Below, in pieces: positions 42,251 through 50,104 of a DNA stretch of 64,000 bases (within the stretch, counting starts at the first letter, position 1; the number at the start of each line of letters is the position of its first letter). Where the stretch lies: NCBI GenBank assembly GCA_910584405.1, contig CAJUAL010000001.1, forward strand, positions 333,602-397,601. The letters are read 5' to 3'. This stretch comes from an uncultured Vampirovibrio sp. (lineage in GTDB: Bacteria; Cyanobacteriota; Vampirovibrionia; Gastranaerophilales; Gastranaerophilaceae). A model generated the notes under the pieces. It ran no database searches. It was not told the DNA's origin and worked only from the letters and a program-made list of their open reading frames with translations. A program made the translations under genes and the position numbers.

Positions 42251-43054
42251 TTATACAATTTTAATTCCGTCAGGAGTTGTTGTTAATCCGTTTTTTATCC
42301 AGTAACCGTCTTCTTCTTTAAATGTTTCTCGTGTTGAAAAATAAGTTGAGCCGGAGCCTGTCATAACAGAAGTCGGGTATTTTTTACGAATTTCTTGAAG
42401 TTCCGGGTATTTATCTATTATTGCCCATTCAAGGTCGTTTACAAATTCTCTTCTTAAATGACGGTTATTATCGGTTGAGGTTTTTTGAGCAAAACTTGTG
42501 TACGCTTCTTTTGCAGATATGCCTAAGCCGATAGGTTTTATTAAATTGATATTTAATTGGCGAAATTCTTTTGGTTCAATAATTTCACCTCGACCTCTTG
42601 TCATTGCTCGTCCGCCATTTAGGCAAAAGTTTAAATCAGAACCGAGTTTAGCACAAAGGTCATTTAATTCGTCATCATTCATTATATTATTAAAAATTTT
42701 GTTTAAAGCAAAAAGCATTCCTGCAGCGTTTGTGCTTCCTCCTGCCAAACCTGCCGATACCGGAATATTTTTTTCAATATGTACATGAATTTCGTAATTT
42801 TTAAGCTTAGTTGAGGTTAAAAATAACTCGGCGGCTTTATAAACGAGATTAGATTTATCGTATGGAATTTCATCAGAATTTCCTTCCAATATGATTTTTG
42901 TTCTGTCTGATTCTATTACTGTAATGTCTAAATAATCGTAAAGATTAATTGTTTGCATAATGCTTTCGATATTATGAAACCCGTCTTCTCGTTTATTTAC
43001 AATTTTTAGGGTAAGGTTAATTTTTGCAGGACATTGAACTTTTATTGTTTTCAC
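42251..43054 (-). CDS. ispE: 4-diphosphocytidyl-2-C-methyl-D-erythritol kinase
   Basis: A 267-residue GHMP kinase of the MEP isoprenoid pathway. CPAKINLTLKIVNKREDGFH (substrate site) at the start, IPVSAGLAGGSTNAAGMLFA (ATP loop) near residue 95, and MTGSGSTYFST near the C-terminus. The protein ends shortly after, somewhat short of E. coli IspE. Its ATG overlaps the rsmA stop by 4 bases (ATGA), so the pair is translationally coupled. Confidence 0.95.
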   Translation of the reverse strand: MKTIKVQCPAKINLTLKIVNKREDGFHNIESIMQTINLYDYLDITVIESDRTKIILEGNSDEIPYDKSNLVYKAAELFLTSTKLKNYEIHVHIEKNIPVSAGLAGGSTNAAGMLFALNKIFNNIMNDDELNDLCAKLGSDLNFCLNGGRAMTRGRGEIIEPKEFRQLNINLIKPIGLGISAKEAYTSFAQKTSTDNNRHLRREFVNDLEWAIIDKYPELQEIRKKYPTSVMTGSGSTYFSTRETFKEEDGYWIKNGLTTTPDGIKIV

Positions 43055-43887
43055 ATTTCCCCCAGAGTTTCAGACAGTTTGCCAAAAAGTTCTATTGAGA
43101 GTTTTTCTCCGCGGGTATTCGGGTCAATCCCAAGTTTTTCAAGGGCTGATGTAACGTTTTCTTTTGGAAAACCTCCGCTTAAAAGACAGTTTTTAATATT
43201 TTTTCTGCGTTGTGCAAAACCTGCTTTAATTACTTTTCTAAAATGTGTGTAATCTGATAATTTAAGCTTAGGTTCTTTTCTGACAACAAGTTTTACTAAT
43301 GCGGAATTAACTTTTGGCGCAGGGAAAAATGATTTTCTGCCGACAAGTCTTAAGATACTTACATCTGCCCAAAACTGAGAAAGTATTGTTAAAAGTCCGT
43401 ATTGTTTACCGTTAGAATTTTCGTTTGCACACATTCTTAATGCAACTTCTTCTTGTACCATTAGTATAATATCTTTGATTTTGTTACGGTTTTTGTTGTT
43501 TAAGTCATCAATTTCGCCTAATAAATGGGCGATAATCGGGCTTGTAATATAGTATGGGATATTTGCCACAACTTTAAACTCCCCGTCAGTTAGTGTTGAT
43601 AAATCTGTTTTTAGAACATCATTATGAATAATTTCCAAATTCGGTGCATTGAGTTTTTTCAGTTCTCGAATTGCTTCTTCATCAAGTTCGATTGCAATAA
43701 CTTTTTTTGCATATTTTACAAGTTGTTCTGTTACAAAACCAACTCCGGGACCTATTTCTACGATTGTATCATCAGTTTTTATATCTGCAAATTCTATAAT
43801 ATCTTGTATAACTTCTCCATTAATCAAGAAGTTTTGTCCGAGTCTTTTTTTAGTTCTAAAATATTTTGCGCGTTCAAAGTAATTCAT
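43051..43887 (-). CDS. rsmA: 16S rRNA dimethyladenosine transferase
   Basis: A 278-residue SAM enzyme that dimethylates A1518/A1519 (KsgA). KKRLGQNFLIN, IVEIGPGVGFVTEQL (SAM motif I), VIAIELDEEAI and the catalytic NIPYYITSPI (N-I/L-P-Y motif) are all present. I chose ATG 43887 because a TGG-TATTAT extended -10 (43894-43899) ends 6 bases upstream; the gene is probably leaderless. rsmA-ispE linkage is common. Confidence 0.95.
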   Translation of the reverse strand: MNYFERAKYFRTKKRLGQNFLINGEVIQDIIEFADIKTDDTIVEIGPGVGFVTEQLVKYAKKVIAIELDEEAIRELKKLNAPNLEIIHNDVLKTDLSTLTDGEFKVVANIPYYITSPIIAHLLGEIDDLNNKNRNKIKDIILMVQEEVALRMCANENSNGKQYGLLTILSQFWADVSILRLVGRKSFFPAPKVNSALVKLVVRKEPKLKLSDYTHFRKVIKAGFAQRRKNIKNCLLSGGFPKENVTSALEKLGIDPNTRGEKLSIELFGKLSETLGEM

Positions 43888-43893
43888 ACATAA

Positions 43894-43902
43894 ATAATAC
43901 CA
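43894..43902 (-). promoter_or_regulatory. Extended -10 of rsmA, leaderless start
   Basis: On the minus strand TGGTATTAT (43902 to 43894), 6 bases before ATG 43887, no ribosome site between. Confidence 0.55.
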
Positions 43903-43914
43903 CAAAGTAATTGA

Positions 43915-45171
43915 TTATAACCCTGTTTTAGACTCAAGATTTAATTGTTCTGACAGACTCAGTACGGAATAGATTTCGTCAAGCATTGTGGTGAATGTTT
44001 TAAATGTTGTTTCGTTTGTTATCTTCCCCATTTGGAACATATCTTTTTCTACTTCAATTAAAATACTTAATTTATCATCTTTAAATTCTGCGCGGATTTT
44101 CTTTGCCGTGAATGCAGTTTTTATATCTTCAAATCTTGCTATAAATGCTGTTGTAAGCATGTATCTGGCACCAATTTGATCTGTTGAATATGTATCATAT
44201 TTATTTTCAAAATTAGGGTCTTCAAGGATAACTCTTTCAAAATTTTCGTTTTTATCGTTCAACTTATAACCTTTTTCAAATATTAGGGTGTGTCCTTTTA
44301 TCGGTTTAGGTATTTTAAATTGAATAATAAGATTTTTTGAATTTTTTAAAGCGTTGTTAATATAGGTAGTACCTGCAATAAAAAGCCATAATGGAGAAGA
44401 AAATAACAAAAGTATTAAAATAAGCATTATCCATGGTTTGTTAATTAGTGCTGCTATTATAAGAATTACAAAAATAGGAATCGGAAGAATAAACGTACAA
44501 ACAGGTAAAATTATTAATACCGGCGCAATTTTTGAATTACCTTGCATCGTTGAGCTTGCTACATTATTCCTTTTTAGATTAAAAAAGTTTTTAAAATCAA
44601 AACTGCACGCTGTTTCAATAATATCGACTGGTACACTTAAGTTATGACCTACGATTATATCGTCTATAGTGTGTAAATAAATTCGCGGGAAAATATTTAA
44701 AGTATTTGTAATGTTATAACATTGTTCGTAAAAATTGTTTAATTGAGCGGTAGTTTTGATATCGTCGTTTTTGTTATAGGTAATAACATGGTTATTGTCA
44801 ATGAGAGTAAAGTCTTTGTATTTATACCATTTAAGATTACAGTCAAATAATTCCAAAAATTTAGGCATTAATTGGCGTTTTATTGTCATTTCATAATCTA
44901 TTTCAATTCGTCTGTGTCTTTTTGAGAATTTTTTATATAAATATCGTGCCAGAAAAGAAATCCCTGCAAAAATCAGTGAAATAACTAAAAGTAAAGGAAT
45001 TTGTAAAAAAGCACAAATGAAAGTGGAGATAGCACTTATCCAGATAAGTTTCAAAAGCATATAAGGAAGAATATCTTCTTTTCGTTCTTTTTCATACTGA
45101 ACAAGAACGGGTTCAACTTCTTGCTTAAAAAATTTTGCAGATTCTAAAATTAAATCAGCTTTTCTCTTCAT
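43915..45171 (-). CDS. DUF3137 membrane protein
   Basis: A 418-residue inner-membrane protein of the DUF3137 family. Two N-terminal hydrophobic segments (about residues 42-85) and two to three more (about 225-285). The DUF3137 signatures are at the end: HTLIFEKGYKL, ERVILEDPNFENKYDTYSTD, GARYMLTTAFIARFEDI and DKLSILIEVEKDMFQM. Function of the family is unknown. It starts at 45171 and ends 28 bases before rsmA's start, so it does not share rsmA's message unless reading through. Confidence 0.88.
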   Translation of the reverse strand: MKRKADLILESAKFFKQEVEPVLVQYEKERKEDILPYMLLKLIWISAISTFICAFLQIPLLLVISLIFAGISFLARYLYKKFSKRHRRIEIDYEMTIKRQLMPKFLELFDCNLKWYKYKDFTLIDNNHVITYNKNDDIKTTAQLNNFYEQCYNITNTLNIFPRIYLHTIDDIIVGHNLSVPVDIIETACSFDFKNFFNLKRNNVASSTMQGNSKIAPVLIILPVCTFILPIPIFVILIIAALINKPWIMLILILLLFSSPLWLFIAGTTYINNALKNSKNLIIQFKIPKPIKGHTLIFEKGYKLNDKNENFERVILEDPNFENKYDTYSTDQIGARYMLTTAFIARFEDIKTAFTAKKIRAEFKDDKLSILIEVEKDMFQMGKITNETTFKTFTTMLDEIYSVLSLSEQLNLESKTGL

Positions 45172-45314
45172 TCTAAAAGTTTATCATGTAATATTCATAA
45201 AAGCAAAAAGTTATCCTTTTGTATTAATGATTTATCCCCATGGGGGTAAATGTTTATAAACTGTTTTTTGATATTTTAGATAATGTTATAATAAATAAGT
45301 GAAAAGGGGTAGGC

Positions 45315-46640
45315 ATGTACAAATTAGAACAAAAAACGGAAAAAGAGGAAATCTTAAAGTTATATACCAAAGGTTTTAAGAATCCTTGTGACTTTAAGAT
45401 TGGTATAGAATATGAAAGACTGCCTATTTCTTTGGGGTCGTTTAAGAATGTTGATTATTGGAGTGAATACGGTATAAAAAACTTTCTGGAACTTTTTGCA
45501 AAAGAAGAAACCTGGGATTATATTAATGATGAAAAAAATATAATAGGTTTAAAAAATAAGCACGATACAATTACTTTAGAACCGGGTTGTCAGCTAGAGA
45601 TTAGTGCAAAACCGGAAAAAACGATTTTTGATGTGAAAAAGAAAATTGAACATATAAATTCATTGATGAAGCCGATAGCAGATAAAATGAATTTTACATT
45701 TTTAAATTACGGGGTATCTCCTTATATCACGTATAAAGCAATAAATTTGATTCCAAAAAGAAGATACAAGGTAATGGCAAGATATTTGTGGGGGATTTTA
45801 TCTGATGTTATGATGAGAGAAACCGCAGGGATTCAGTGTTGCATAGATTTTTCTTCAGAAGAAGATGCGATGAGAAAGTTTAAGCTTGCCAATAAATTGT
45901 CGCCATTTATGACTGCAATGTTTGCACATTCTCCTATTCGCGGCGGAGTTGATACGGGATATAAGTCTTTTAGAGCACTCAGCTGGTTAAATACCGACAA
46001 TGACAGATGCGGATTTTTTGGTAAAATCAGTGAAGAGTTTTCGTTTGAGGATTATATAGACTGTGTATTAAAAACTCCGATGATATTTATACAACGGGAA
46101 AACTTAAATTTTGAAGTTCACGGAGATATTACGTTTGAAGACTTTATGCAAAACGGCTGGGAAGGAACTTCTCCGACCTTGTCAGATTATGAATTACAGG
46201 CAAATCTTTGTTTTCCTGAAGTAAGGATGAGGAATTTTATCGAAATTAGAAACCATGATTGTGTGGGTGGAGATTTAAAGTATGCTATTTTAGCTATTTA
46301 TAAAGGTATTATGTATAACGAAACAGCAATGTCTGATTGTGAAGAGTTGTTTAAGCATCTTCAATATAAGGATTTCTCGGAATTGAGATATAATGTTCCG
46401 AAAAATACGCTCCAAAGCCGTATAAAAAAAGCTAAAGCGCTAGACTATGCAAAAGAAATTATTGCTATTGCAGAAAAATCTTTAAAAGAACAGCAAACAG
46501 GAGAAGGAATGTTTCTTGACTCGATAAAAGAATATACAATGCGCGGAATTACTCCGGCTGATGTCATTGTGAAAAACTGGAACGGTTCCTGGAATAAAAA
46601 TATGAGAAAACTTGTTAAATATTTGTCAGAATTTGAATAA
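45315..46640 (+). CDS. Glutamate-cysteine ligase (plant/cyanobacterial type)
   Basis: A 441-residue enzyme of the GCS2-like class that makes gamma-glutamylcysteine, the first step to glutathione. FKIGIEYERLPI, TLEPGCQLEISAKP, NYGVSPYITYK, MRETAGIQCCIDFSSEED and a C-terminal TPADVIVKNW segment match the proteobacterial/plant type rather than E. coli GshA. AAAAGGGGTAGGC is the ribosome site. A glutathione synthetase is not in the window. Confidence 0.92.
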   Translation: MYKLEQKTEKEEILKLYTKGFKNPCDFKIGIEYERLPISLGSFKNVDYWSEYGIKNFLELFAKEETWDYINDEKNIIGLKNKHDTITLEPGCQLEISAKPEKTIFDVKKKIEHINSLMKPIADKMNFTFLNYGVSPYITYKAINLIPKRRYKVMARYLWGILSDVMMRETAGIQCCIDFSSEEDAMRKFKLANKLSPFMTAMFAHSPIRGGVDTGYKSFRALSWLNTDNDRCGFFGKISEEFSFEDYIDCVLKTPMIFIQRENLNFEVHGDITFEDFMQNGWEGTSPTLSDYELQANLCFPEVRMRNFIEIRNHDCVGGDLKYAILAIYKGIMYNETAMSDCEELFKHLQYKDFSELRYNVPKNTLQSRIKKAKALDYAKEIIAIAEKSLKEQQTGEGMFLDSIKEYTMRGITPADVIVKNWNGSWNKNMRKLVKYLSEFE

Positions 46641-46647
46641 GATTTAA

Positions 46648-46681
46648 AGAGGCGAAGCCGAAGGCTTCGCCTCTTTTTTTA
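46648..46681. terminator. Terminator between gcl and prepilin module 5
   Basis: AGAGGCGAAGCC (46648-46659) / GGCTTCGCCTCT (46663-46674) with a GAA loop and T8 following on the plus strand. Confidence 0.9.
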
Positions 46682-47377
46682 TTTCGGTAAACAATCAAAA
46701 TACTCTCTGTTACTTCCGTCAGGGCATTTGTTATTCATTGCGTAATACGCACAGTATCGGCCGTTTGATTGATGAGTATACCCGCCGCCTGTATCGTACC
46801 AATCATCGTTATATTTATGAGGTGCCATTGCACAATAATTCATTCCGGTTGGAGCATAATAAGGTTGAGCATTTTGTTTTATTTCCAACTCCCACACATC
46901 AAATCCTGCTCTATTAGGCTTACTTTCTCCGTTTATGTCAAAGTTGACTGTCCAACCGAGTTCCCCATAATTACCAATATATCCGCCTTGTCTGAAGCAA
47001 ATTGTCATACCAGATAATAAAAGGTATGAATCTTTTTTATGATTATTTAAACACGTATTAAATGGTGTAGATTTTGAGAAATTTGTTATTTGGTTATATT
47101 TAGGACGCATTTTAGAAACTTTTAAATGAGATAATAGAATTGGTAAAAAATGAGTATTAAAATCTTCTTCCGACATTTCCTCTAATGAATCTATTCCGTA
47201 TTCATCTAATGATAGGGAGATTGCGCTTTGGACGGTTGAAACGGATTTGAGAAAAGAGGTTTTAAGAACGTGTTTTCTGTAATTTTGAATTAACCCGGGT
47301 ATACTAACAGCAGCTACAACACCGATTATGCCAAGTGTAATTAAAACCTCTGCAAGTGTAAACGCGTATTTATTCAT
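46679..47377 (-). CDS. Type IV prepilin-like protein (module 5), Ala at -1
   Basis: A 232-residue prepilin starting at ATG 47377 (AGAAAGGG upstream); the longer frame to 47446 runs back through the XRE start. Leader MNKYA, then FTLAEVLITLGIIGVVAAVS; the -1 residue is Ala. The body contains WTVNFDINGESKPNRAGFDV and a Cys/Tyr/Asn-rich tail (GRYCAYYAMNNKCPDG, YFDCLPK) distinct from the other modules. Head-to-head with the XRE gene at 47441 (63 bp). Confidence 0.9.
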   Translation of the reverse strand: MNKYAFTLAEVLITLGIIGVVAAVSIPGLIQNYRKHVLKTSFLKSVSTVQSAISLSLDEYGIDSLEEMSEEDFNTHFLPILLSHLKVSKMRPKYNQITNFSKSTPFNTCLNNHKKDSYLLLSGMTICFRQGGYIGNYGELGWTVNFDINGESKPNRAGFDVWELEIKQNAQPYYAPTGMNYCAMAPHKYNDDWYDTGGGYTHQSNGRYCAYYAMNNKCPDGSNREYFDCLPK

Positions 47378-47389
47378 AAAACCCTTTCT

Positions 47390-47446
47390 ATTGAGAAATC
47401 TCAATGATTTTATTTGTATTGTATTGCATAATTGCAATAAATGCAA
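47390..47446. promoter_or_regulatory. Candidate operators between prepilin and XRE, module 5
   Basis: ATTGAG-AAAT-CTCAAT (47390-47405) and TTGCA-ATAAA-TGCAA (47432-47446) are perfect inverted repeats in a 63-bp gap. The second spans the XRE ATG (47441-47443), a natural place for autorepression. A further TTGCA is at 47424-47428. Confidence 0.55.
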
Positions 47447-47665
47447 TACTCAGAACTTGGAAAATTTATAAAAATAAAGCGAGAGCAGATGGGGATGTCG
47501 TTAAATAAGTTTGCTAATTTAGCGGAAATAGATCCTGCTATTCAATGCAGGATTGAGAATATGAAACAGGGGATAAAAATTAATATTTTAGAAAATATAT
47601 CTAGGGCATTTGGAATGACTCCTGCTGAGTTTTTGGAGGAGTTTGAGGGGGAAAATGACGAATAA
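47441..47665 (+). CDS. Small XRE-family HTH regulator (module 5)
   Basis: A 74-residue HTH protein: LGKFIKIKREQMGMSLNKFA, NLAEIDPAIQCRIENMKQGI, and ILENISRAFGMTPAEFLEEF. CATAAT ends 8 bases before the ATG and there is no Shine-Dalgarno. Divergent from the prepilin 46679-47377. Downstream is a tandem repeat and dnaB on the other strand. Confidence 0.9.
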   Translation: MQYSELGKFIKIKREQMGMSLNKFANLAEIDPAIQCRIENMKQGIKINILENISRAFGMTPAEFLEEFEGENDE

Positions 47666-47690
47666 CGCCCCCGTGTGGTGAGTAGAGCAG

Positions 47691-47810
47691 AGCTGTCGGA
47701 GTCAAGCAAGTTATAATTGGTAGCAGAGTACAGTACGAAGTACCCTTGCGGAGCTGAGTTGTCGGAATCAAGTAAGTTACTATTAGTAGCAAAGTACAGT
47801 ACGAAGTACC
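47691..47810. repeat. Two direct repeats of 54 bp, period 66 bp
   Basis: Copy 1 at 47691-47744 and copy 2 at 47757-47810 differ at about seven positions; both contain GAGTACAGTACGAAGTACC-like GTAC palindromes and AGCAAGTTA/AGTAAGTTA. They lie between the stops of the convergent XRE and dnaB genes and contain no ORF I would trust. Confidence 0.8.
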
Positions 47811-49202
47811 TTAGAAGGCGTCGAAGGCTTGATCGATAGGGTTTTTGAATTTTGTGATATTGCCTTGGAACAACAGCTTAACCGTTCCTACGGGACCGTT
47901 TCTGTGTTTTGCGATAATAATTTCAGATAAACCTTTTGATGAAGCTTTTACGTTTTCTTCTTCCTCTGATTCACCTTTGTTGTAGTAATCTTCACGGTAA
48001 ATAAACATAACAATATCCGCGTCTTGTTCGATTGAACCTGATTCACGAAGGTCAGAAAGCATCGGACGTTTATCGTTACGAGATTCAACCGCACGAGATA
48101 ATTGTGATAATGTAATAATCGGTACATCAAGTTCTTTTGCAAGGATTTTTAAACCTCTTGATATCGCAGAGATTTGTTGCAAACGGTCATCTTTTCCTCC
48201 GCCTTCCATAAGCTGTAAGTAGTCGATTACGATTAGTCCGAGGTCTTTTTGCTGTGTTTTAAGTCTTCGGCATTTTGTACGAATATCTGTCAGTGTACAG
48301 CCTGATGTATCATCAATATAGATAGGAGCTTTTGCAAAATCGTCCATTGCGTTTGCGAGTTTTTCCAAATCCTGTTGAATCATATTACCTGTTTTAAGTC
48401 TTTGAGCATCAACTTCTGCGTATGAACAAAGCATACGTTGAACAAGTTGAGAGGCTGACATTTCAAGCGAGAATATACAAACCGGAACATTTTCTTTAAT
48501 TGCAACGTTTTGAGCGATGTTAAGTGCGAACGCTGTTTTACCCATAGCAGGACGCGCTGCAAGGATAATTAAGTCAGACCTGTGAAGTCCGCTCATCATT
48601 GTGTCAAGTTCGTTGAAATCTGTTCTTAGTCCTGAGAGTTCATCTTTGTGGTTATATCGGTATTCAATACTGTCCCATGTATCTAATACAAGGTCTTTTA
48701 CGTGTTTTAAGTCTGCTGTAGCTTTACTTGAACCGATTTCAAATATAAGCCTTTCAGCTTGTTCAAGAGATTGGTCGCTTGGCTCAAGGTCGTAACCCTT
48801 GCTGACAATTTCTGAACCAGCATTAATAAGCGCTCTTTTTACGGCTTTTTCTTGAATAATTTTAGCGTAATATGCGATATTTGAGGTTGTAATGGTGTTT
48901 TCAACCAAATCATTAATATATGCTCTGCCGCCGACGGATTCAAGTTTGCCGCTGTAACTTAAAACATCAGATACCGAAACGATATCAATATTATCATTGT
49001 TGTTAAACAATTGAAGCATCGCATCATAAATATATCGGTGCGCAGGTTTGTAAAAGCTTGAAGAAGTTAACGAATCTGAAACTTTTGCCAGAGTTTCAGG
49101 GTTAACTAATATAGCTCCAAGAACGGCTTCTTCTGCTTCCAGATTTTGCGGTATTAAGTTTTCATCTACTTTTCTTTTTGAATTATTTGTTGCTGCAGGC
49201 AT
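47811..49202 (-). CDS. dnaB: Replicative DNA helicase DnaB
   Basis: A 463-residue hexameric helicase. N-terminal domain IPQNLEAEEAVLGAIL through residue about 110; RecA-like domain with Walker A ILAARPAMGKTAFALN, IFSLEMSASQLVQRML, Walker B LGLIVIDYLQLM and SQLSRAVESRNDKRPMLSDL RESGSIEQDAD. No intein. The start has GAAGGAAAAATT upstream. Confidence 0.97.
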   Translation of the reverse strand: MPAATNNSKRKVDENLIPQNLEAEEAVLGAILVNPETLAKVSDSLTSSSFYKPAHRYIYDAMLQLFNNNDNIDIVSVSDVLSYSGKLESVGGRAYINDLVENTITTSNIAYYAKIIQEKAVKRALINAGSEIVSKGYDLEPSDQSLEQAERLIFEIGSSKATADLKHVKDLVLDTWDSIEYRYNHKDELSGLRTDFNELDTMMSGLHRSDLIILAARPAMGKTAFALNIAQNVAIKENVPVCIFSLEMSASQLVQRMLCSYAEVDAQRLKTGNMIQQDLEKLANAMDDFAKAPIYIDDTSGCTLTDIRTKCRRLKTQQKDLGLIVIDYLQLMEGGGKDDRLQQISAISRGLKILAKELDVPIITLSQLSRAVESRNDKRPMLSDLRESGSIEQDADIVMFIYREDYYNKGESEEEENVKASSKGLSEIIIAKHRNGPVGTVKLLFQGNITKFKNPIDQAFDAF

Positions 49203-49277
49203 AATTTTTCCTTCTTATAATATACTATTACATAAAAAGTTTAAAATCTGCTCATGTTAAAAAATCTTAAATAAAAT

Positions 49278-49979
49278 TTATGAACTTTTACGTAAGATTA
49301 CTTGTTTGGCTTCTGAAATAAGCATACTTATGTAGTCATCATGTAGATTATTTCCTAAACTATGAAAGATTTCTTCTGCGGAGTTCAGGCGATCTATTGC
49401 TTCTTGCGGGTGTAATCGTTTGGTGATTTTTGATATTTCAACTTGAACATGTGCAAGCATCTGTAAGTATTCTTTTTTTGAGGCAGGTGCTCTAAGTAAG
49501 GAGTGGTAGCCTTGGGTTGCAGCTTCATAATTTTCGGTTAAATATTTAAGGCATTTTTCTTGTTTGTAAAGGACTTGGATATATTCTCTCAATTTATTGT
49601 GTTTTCTGTAGTATATTTTTCGCAAGCTGTTTAATCTTGCCATCATATGAATATAATCACCGTTTTTCTTGGCAATTTCGTAGCCTTTTATTAAAAATTT
49701 TTCTAATTTTGACGGAATATCCGTAATTTTACATAATTTACTAATTATTATTCCTGCAAAATCAAGGTTATTTTCTTCTAATAGCCTGTCTGCAAATTTG
49801 TCTGCTGCCGTACAAAAATAATCTCTTTGAGCAGGAGTTTTCATATATGATTTTTGGATTGCAGTAAGGTTTTGAGCAAAATCTTTTTCACTCATTAAAT
49901 TTGGATTATTCAAAATGTCGTCCGCAAAACGTCTTAGCTGAGATGGCAGAAATAACTGTTTTTTGATTGTAGTAGGCAT
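49278..49979 (-). CDS. Hypothetical helical protein
   Basis: A 233-residue, all-helical, hydrophilic protein without a signal peptide. Helix pairs such as YEIAKKNGDYIHMMARLNSL, EYIQVLYKQEKCLKYLTENY and RLNSAEEIFHSLGNNLHDDY suggest TPR-like repeats, but no clear consensus. I do not recognise it. It lies between dnaB and ileS on the same strand. Confidence 0.75.
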   Translation of the reverse strand: MPTTIKKQLFLPSQLRRFADDILNNPNLMSEKDFAQNLTAIQKSYMKTPAQRDYFCTAADKFADRLLEENNLDFAGIIISKLCKITDIPSKLEKFLIKGYEIAKKNGDYIHMMARLNSLRKIYYRKHNKLREYIQVLYKQEKCLKYLTENYEAATQGYHSLLRAPASKKEYLQMLAHVQVEISKITKRLHPQEAIDRLNSAEEIFHSLGNNLHDDYISMLISEAKQVILRKSS

Positions 49980-50061
49980 ACTTTCGACCTTTCAATTTAA
50001 TTAAGGTGCCTGAAAATAAAAATTGCCTGATTGTAACTTAATGTGAAGTAGTTTTATAACA

Positions 50062-50096
50062 AGAGAGGCGGAGCCGAAGGCTCCGCCTCTCTTTAT
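50062..50096 (-). terminator. Terminator of ileS
   Basis: AGAGAGGCGGAGCC (50062-50075) / GGCTCCGCCTCTCT (50079-50092), 14 perfect pairs, GAA loop. Minus strand: follows the ileS stop at 50105. Confidence 0.85.
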
Positions 50097-50104
50097 TTAT
50101 TATA

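Noticed and set aside
47601-47792. 63-residue minus-strand ORF over the tandem duplication
   Set aside because: It translates the 66-bp repeat and the end of the XRE gene in reverse; no SD.
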